Part shown: one piece after another, positions 5,891-7,116 of the stretch
How positions within the stretch are numbered: position 1 is the stretch's first letter
How the letters are laid out: each line of letters starts with the position of its first letter
Assembly (NCBI GenBank): GCA_964387585.1
Contig: CAYLWW010000073.1
Span: 1-7,116, forward strand
Origin: CAYLWW01 sp964387585
Lineage (GTDB): Bacteria > Pseudomonadota > Alphaproteobacteria > Rickettsiales > Midichloriaceae
DNA length: 7,116 bases
Direction of reading: 5' to 3'
Made by a program: the position numbers and the translations under genes
Notes under the pieces: generated by a model
Databases searched by the model: none
Told to the model about the DNA's origin: nothing
The model's input: only the letters and a program-made list of their open reading frames with translations

Positions 5891-5980
5891 GGAGAGATGG
5901 CCGAGCGGTCGAAGGCGCTTCCCTGCTAAGGAAGTATACGGGTAACTGTATCGAGGGTTCGAATCCCTCTCTCTCCGCCA
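5891..5980 (+). tRNA. tRNA-Ser (anticodon GCU)
   Basis: A full cloverleaf can be drawn. The acceptor stem GGAGAGA (5891-5897) pairs with TCTCTCC (5970-5976), with discriminator G5977 and encoded CCA (5978-5980). The anticodon stem CTTCC/GGAAG (5918-5922, 5930-5934) encloses loop CTGCTAA with anticodon GCT at 5925-5927, reading serine codons AGC and AGU. A long variable arm with an ATAC/GTAT stem (within 5935-5952) is the class II hallmark of serine tRNA. The T arm GAGGG-TTCGAAT-CCCTC is intact. The 90-base length fits. It is not interrupted by the GC-richer DNA that follows. Confidence 0.97.
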
Positions 5981-5986
5981 GATTTT

Positions 5987-6014
5987 TGAGAAATAACTTT
6001 TCTCATTTCTTTTT
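5987..6014 (+). terminator. Rho-independent terminator of tRNA-Ser
   Basis: TGAGAAA (5987-5993) pairs with TTTCTCA (5999-6005) across the five-base loop TAACT, followed at once by TTTCTTTTT (6006-6014). It starts seven bases after the CCA end of the tRNA. The stem has only two G-C pairs, but the placement and T-run are right. Confidence 0.7.
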
Positions 6015-6263
6015 GCGCTAGCCTCAGTGCTTCTCAAAACTCCAGTATTTGCTGTCTTTTTAGCATTTCTGTCTAGCATTAGAGGCGTACCTCACTTTCT
6101 CCAATTTTGCCATTTCACCTCCAAAATCTCTGTTTTTGCCCTCTCCTTCTCCGATACATGCGAACACTCAGGGTGAAGGTACGCATGTCCTCAAACCCTC
6201 TATTTGCCTGGGTTTCATAGGATCGCCATTTTTTGACCCTTCATTTTTTAGAAAACAAAAACC
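6015..6263. other. GC-richer noncoding spacer with competing inverted repeats
   Basis: Bases 6011-6240 are about 45% G+C by hand count, clearly above the 25-30% of the window to the left, and carry no credible gene on either strand. Three inverted repeats share bases: GAGG-cgta-CCTC (6082-6093); GCGTACCT with CAC (6085-6095) against GTG-a-AGGTACGC (6173-6184), 11 pairs with one bulge; and ACATGCG (6156-6162) against CGCATGT (6182-6188). The second and third exclude each other because they share 6182-6184. This could be a mobile repeat, a structured RNA or remnant foreign DNA; the sequence alone does not decide. Confidence 0.5.
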
Positions 6264-6273
6264 GGAGTAGAGA

Positions 6274-6399
6274 ATGGAATTCGAAACGGAGAATAACTTT
6301 AGTCTTGACTCATATAGTAAACTCGCATACTATATCCATAAATACGATAAAGGTGTAATATGTGGACAAGAACTTATAGCAAAACATTCCAAGGTTTAA
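6274..6399 (+). CDS. Possible 41-residue small ORF overlapping the SRPBCC gene
   Basis: The ATG at 6274 is preceded by GGAG with a six-base gap, one of the best ribosome sites in the window. The frame ends at TAA 6397-6399, 40 bases inside the SRPBCC gene in another frame. The product is polar with a tyrosine-rich middle (SYSKLAYYIHKYDKG) and is not recognised. The putative SRPBCC promoter (6305-6333) lies inside it, so both cannot be fully right unless the two genes use different transcripts. It may be the surviving start of a truncated gene, a leader peptide, or chance. Confidence 0.3.
   Translation: MEFETENNFSLDSYSKLAYYIHKYDKGVICGQELIAKHSKV
6305..6333 (+). promoter_or_regulatory. Sigma-70-like promoter upstream of the SRPBCC gene
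   Basis: TTGACT (6305-6310) and TACTAT (6328-6333) are 17 bases apart, matching consensus at 5 of 6 and 4 of 6. Transcription would start near 6340, leaving a 20-base leader that holds the AAAGG ribosome site (6349-6353) six bases before the ATG at 6360. Confidence 0.5.
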
Positions 6400-6764
6400 A
6401 GCGCGAAGATATTTGGCGCATTTGGACGGACATTAATAACTGGCCAACGTGGCATGGTGATTTGGATTACTGCAAGCTTGAGGGTGACTTCAAAGTTGGC
6501 AATCACTTCTTCTTAAAGCCTAAAGGCGTTCAGCCTGTAAAAATTGTGCTTACTGAAATTAATGAAGGCTATTCATTCACTGATTGTACATCTTTCTTTG
6601 GTGCCAAAATGTATGATACTCATGCCATGGAAGAGACTGTAGACGGTTTAAAACTTACCAATAAACTTGTTGTAACTGGGCCGCTAAAATGGCTCTGGAT
6701 CAAGCTTGTAGCCCAAAATGTTGCTGATATAGTCATTCCAGTTGAGATTAATATGAATAATTGA
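6360..6764 (+). CDS. SRPBCC-fold (polyketide cyclase/dehydrase-like) protein with shortened tail
   Basis: SRPBCC proteins form a helix-grip fold with a deep hydrophobic pocket and bind or transform lipophilic ligands; the ligand here cannot be predicted. The 134-residue product begins with a typical first strand and helix (TRTYSKTFQGLKREDIWRIW), then the N-N-W-P-x-W-H motif (26-32), the strand with V-G-N-x-F-x-L-K-P-K-G (47-56), the L-T-E-I-N-E-G-Y-x-F-T-D strand turn, and the basic final helix beginning PLKWLWIKLVAQNVAD. Family members usually end with a negatively charged continuation of that helix; here the last 13 residues look aberrant and the frame stops 12 bases before an IS630 transposase start, so the 3' end was probably lost or replaced on insertion. 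Start ATG has AAAGG six bases upstream. At about 39% G+C it differs from the core genes, suggesting acquisition. No signal peptide. Confidence 0.8.
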   Translation: MWTRTYSKTFQGLKREDIWRIWTDINNWPTWHGDLDYCKLEGDFKVGNHFFLKPKGVQPVKIVLTEINEGYSFTDCTSFFGAKMYDTHAMEETVDGLKLTNKLVVTGPLKWLWIKLVAQNVADIVIPVEINMNN

Positions 6765-6776
6765 TATAAATAAGGG

Positions 6777-7116
6777 ATGTTATATTCATTAGATTTACGT
6801 AAAAAAGTCCTAAGATTTATAGAGGCAGGAGGCAGTAAGAGCTCTGCCTGTCGAGTTTTCGCTATTTCTTGGTCTACTATTTATAATTGGCTTAAGTTGA
6901 AAGAAGAGAGCGGAAGCTTGGATCGGCGTCCACTTAATAGATCACATAGAAAGATCTGCCCTGAAATACTTAAAGCTAGAGTAAGTAATAATCCTGATGC
7001 TTTGTTATCAGAACATGCTAAATTTTTTGGAGTTCGTATTCAGTCTATTAGTATGGCTCTCCAAAGGCTTGGAGTTAGTCGAAAAAAAAGATCCCGCGTT
7101 ATAAAGAAAGGGACGA
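6777..7116 (+). CDS. IS630-family transposase, N-terminal part (needs -1 frameshift)
   Basis: IS630 transposases cut and paste the element at TA targets with a DDE catalytic core. The 113 residues in the window are the DNA-binding half. It opens with MLYSLDLRKKVLRFIEAGGS and a helix-turn-helix containing A-C-R-V-F-A-I-S-W-S-T-I-Y-N-W-L (24-39). A linker with R-R-P-L-N follows, then a second helix-turn-helix around HAKFFGVRIQSISMALQRLGV (79-99). The DDE part lies beyond the window. After RKK at the A8 run (7082-7089), the zero frame continues as an atypical RSRVIKKGT, while the -1 frame reads KIPRYKERD, the usual family sequence at this point. The working transposase is therefore probably made by -1 frameshifting, or the copy is disrupted there. 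The start ATG at 6777 fits the family N-terminus, although the AAGGG before it is too close to be a good ribosome site. Confidence 0.88.
   Translation, partial: MLYSLDLRKKVLRFIEAGGSKSSACRVFAISWSTIYNWLKLKEESGSLDRRPLNRSHRKICPEILKARVSNNPDALLSEHAKFFGVRIQSISMALQRLGVSRKKRSRVIKKGT
7082..7089 (+). promoter_or_regulatory. A8 slippery site for -1 frameshifting in the transposase
   Basis: A run of eight A (codons CGA AAA AAA AGA in the zero frame) precedes G. Slipping back one base gives AAA AAA AAG ATC and then a frame open to the window end that reads K-I-P-R-Y-K-E-R-D, matching the IS630 pattern between the DNA-binding and catalytic halves. Programmed frameshifting at A-runs is established for several IS families including IS630. 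Confidence 0.7.

Larger units (their letters stand above)
6765..7116 (+). mobile_element. IS630-family insertion sequence, left part (continues beyond window)
   Basis: The transposase reading direction is away from the SRPBCC gene and the element runs off the window end. The exact left boundary cannot be set because the right terminal repeat is not visible; IS630 elements insert at TA, and TA dinucleotides occur at 6765-6770 just after the SRPBCC stop. Composition (about 38% G+C) matches the flanking acquired DNA. Confidence 0.75.

Noticed and set aside
5879..6079. A 66-codon minus-strand frame across the tRNA, containing R-E-R-D-S-N-P-R and L-A-G-K-R-L-R-P-L-G-H-L-S
   Set aside because: This is the antisense translation of tRNA-Ser, a well-known spurious protein in databases; the tRNA folds perfectly on the plus strand.
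6139..6153. CCCTCTCCTTCTCCG as a partial copy of the tRNA-Ser 3' end (attachment-site candidate)
   Set aside because: It matches only with a two-base insertion, lacks the CCA and T-arm sequence, and pyrimidine-rich strings are weak evidence.

Overview
The window looks like the chromosome of an obligate intracellular alphaproteobacterium of the order Rickettsiales, most likely a Rickettsiaceae member such as Orientia or one of the protist/invertebrate-associated relatives. This rests on the very AT-rich DNA (about 25-30% G+C over most of the window by eye), the short, lysine/asparagine/isoleucine-rich versions of housekeeping proteins, the decaying small ORFs and the IS630-type insertion sequence. 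No single gene fixes the genus, so this is an inference.

Layout: (1) 1-1710 is an accessory region: the 3' end of a plus-strand gene with a 30-residue repeat, then converging minus-strand genes for a coiled-coil protein that appears split by a frame disruption, plus a small ORF or gene remnant. (2) 1713-4158 is a minus-strand block read holA, lptC, then an exported NTF2-like protein: DNA polymerase III delta (clamp loading), the LPS-transport protein LptC, and a secreted protein of unknown function where lptA might have been expected. (3) 4280-5778 is a plus-strand block diverging from holA: the long-form ribosome hibernation factor hpf, the exonuclease VII small subunit xseB, and a four-helix small multidrug resistance (SMR) transporter. 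(4) 5891-5980 is a complete tRNA-Ser(GCU) with encoded CCA, a likely promoter upstream and a hairpin-plus-T-run terminator behind it. (5) From about 6011 to the end the base composition changes to about 40-45% G+C: a structured, GC-richer spacer, a tiny ORF, a SRPBCC-fold gene with a shortened, aberrant tail, and the 5' part of an IS630-family transposase. This looks like recently acquired DNA next to a tRNA gene.

Functionally the middle of the window is core biology: replication, repair, ribosome dormancy and envelope biogenesis. The flanks are accessory and partly degraded. The best-supported unusual points are the A8 slippage site in the IS630 gene, where the -1 frame (not the longer open frame) restores the family-typical sequence; the internal repeats in the two unrecognised proteins near the left end; the split coiled-coil gene; and the composition break just after the tRNA. 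I did not see a CRISPR array, a defence system or a convincing new multi-gene system.
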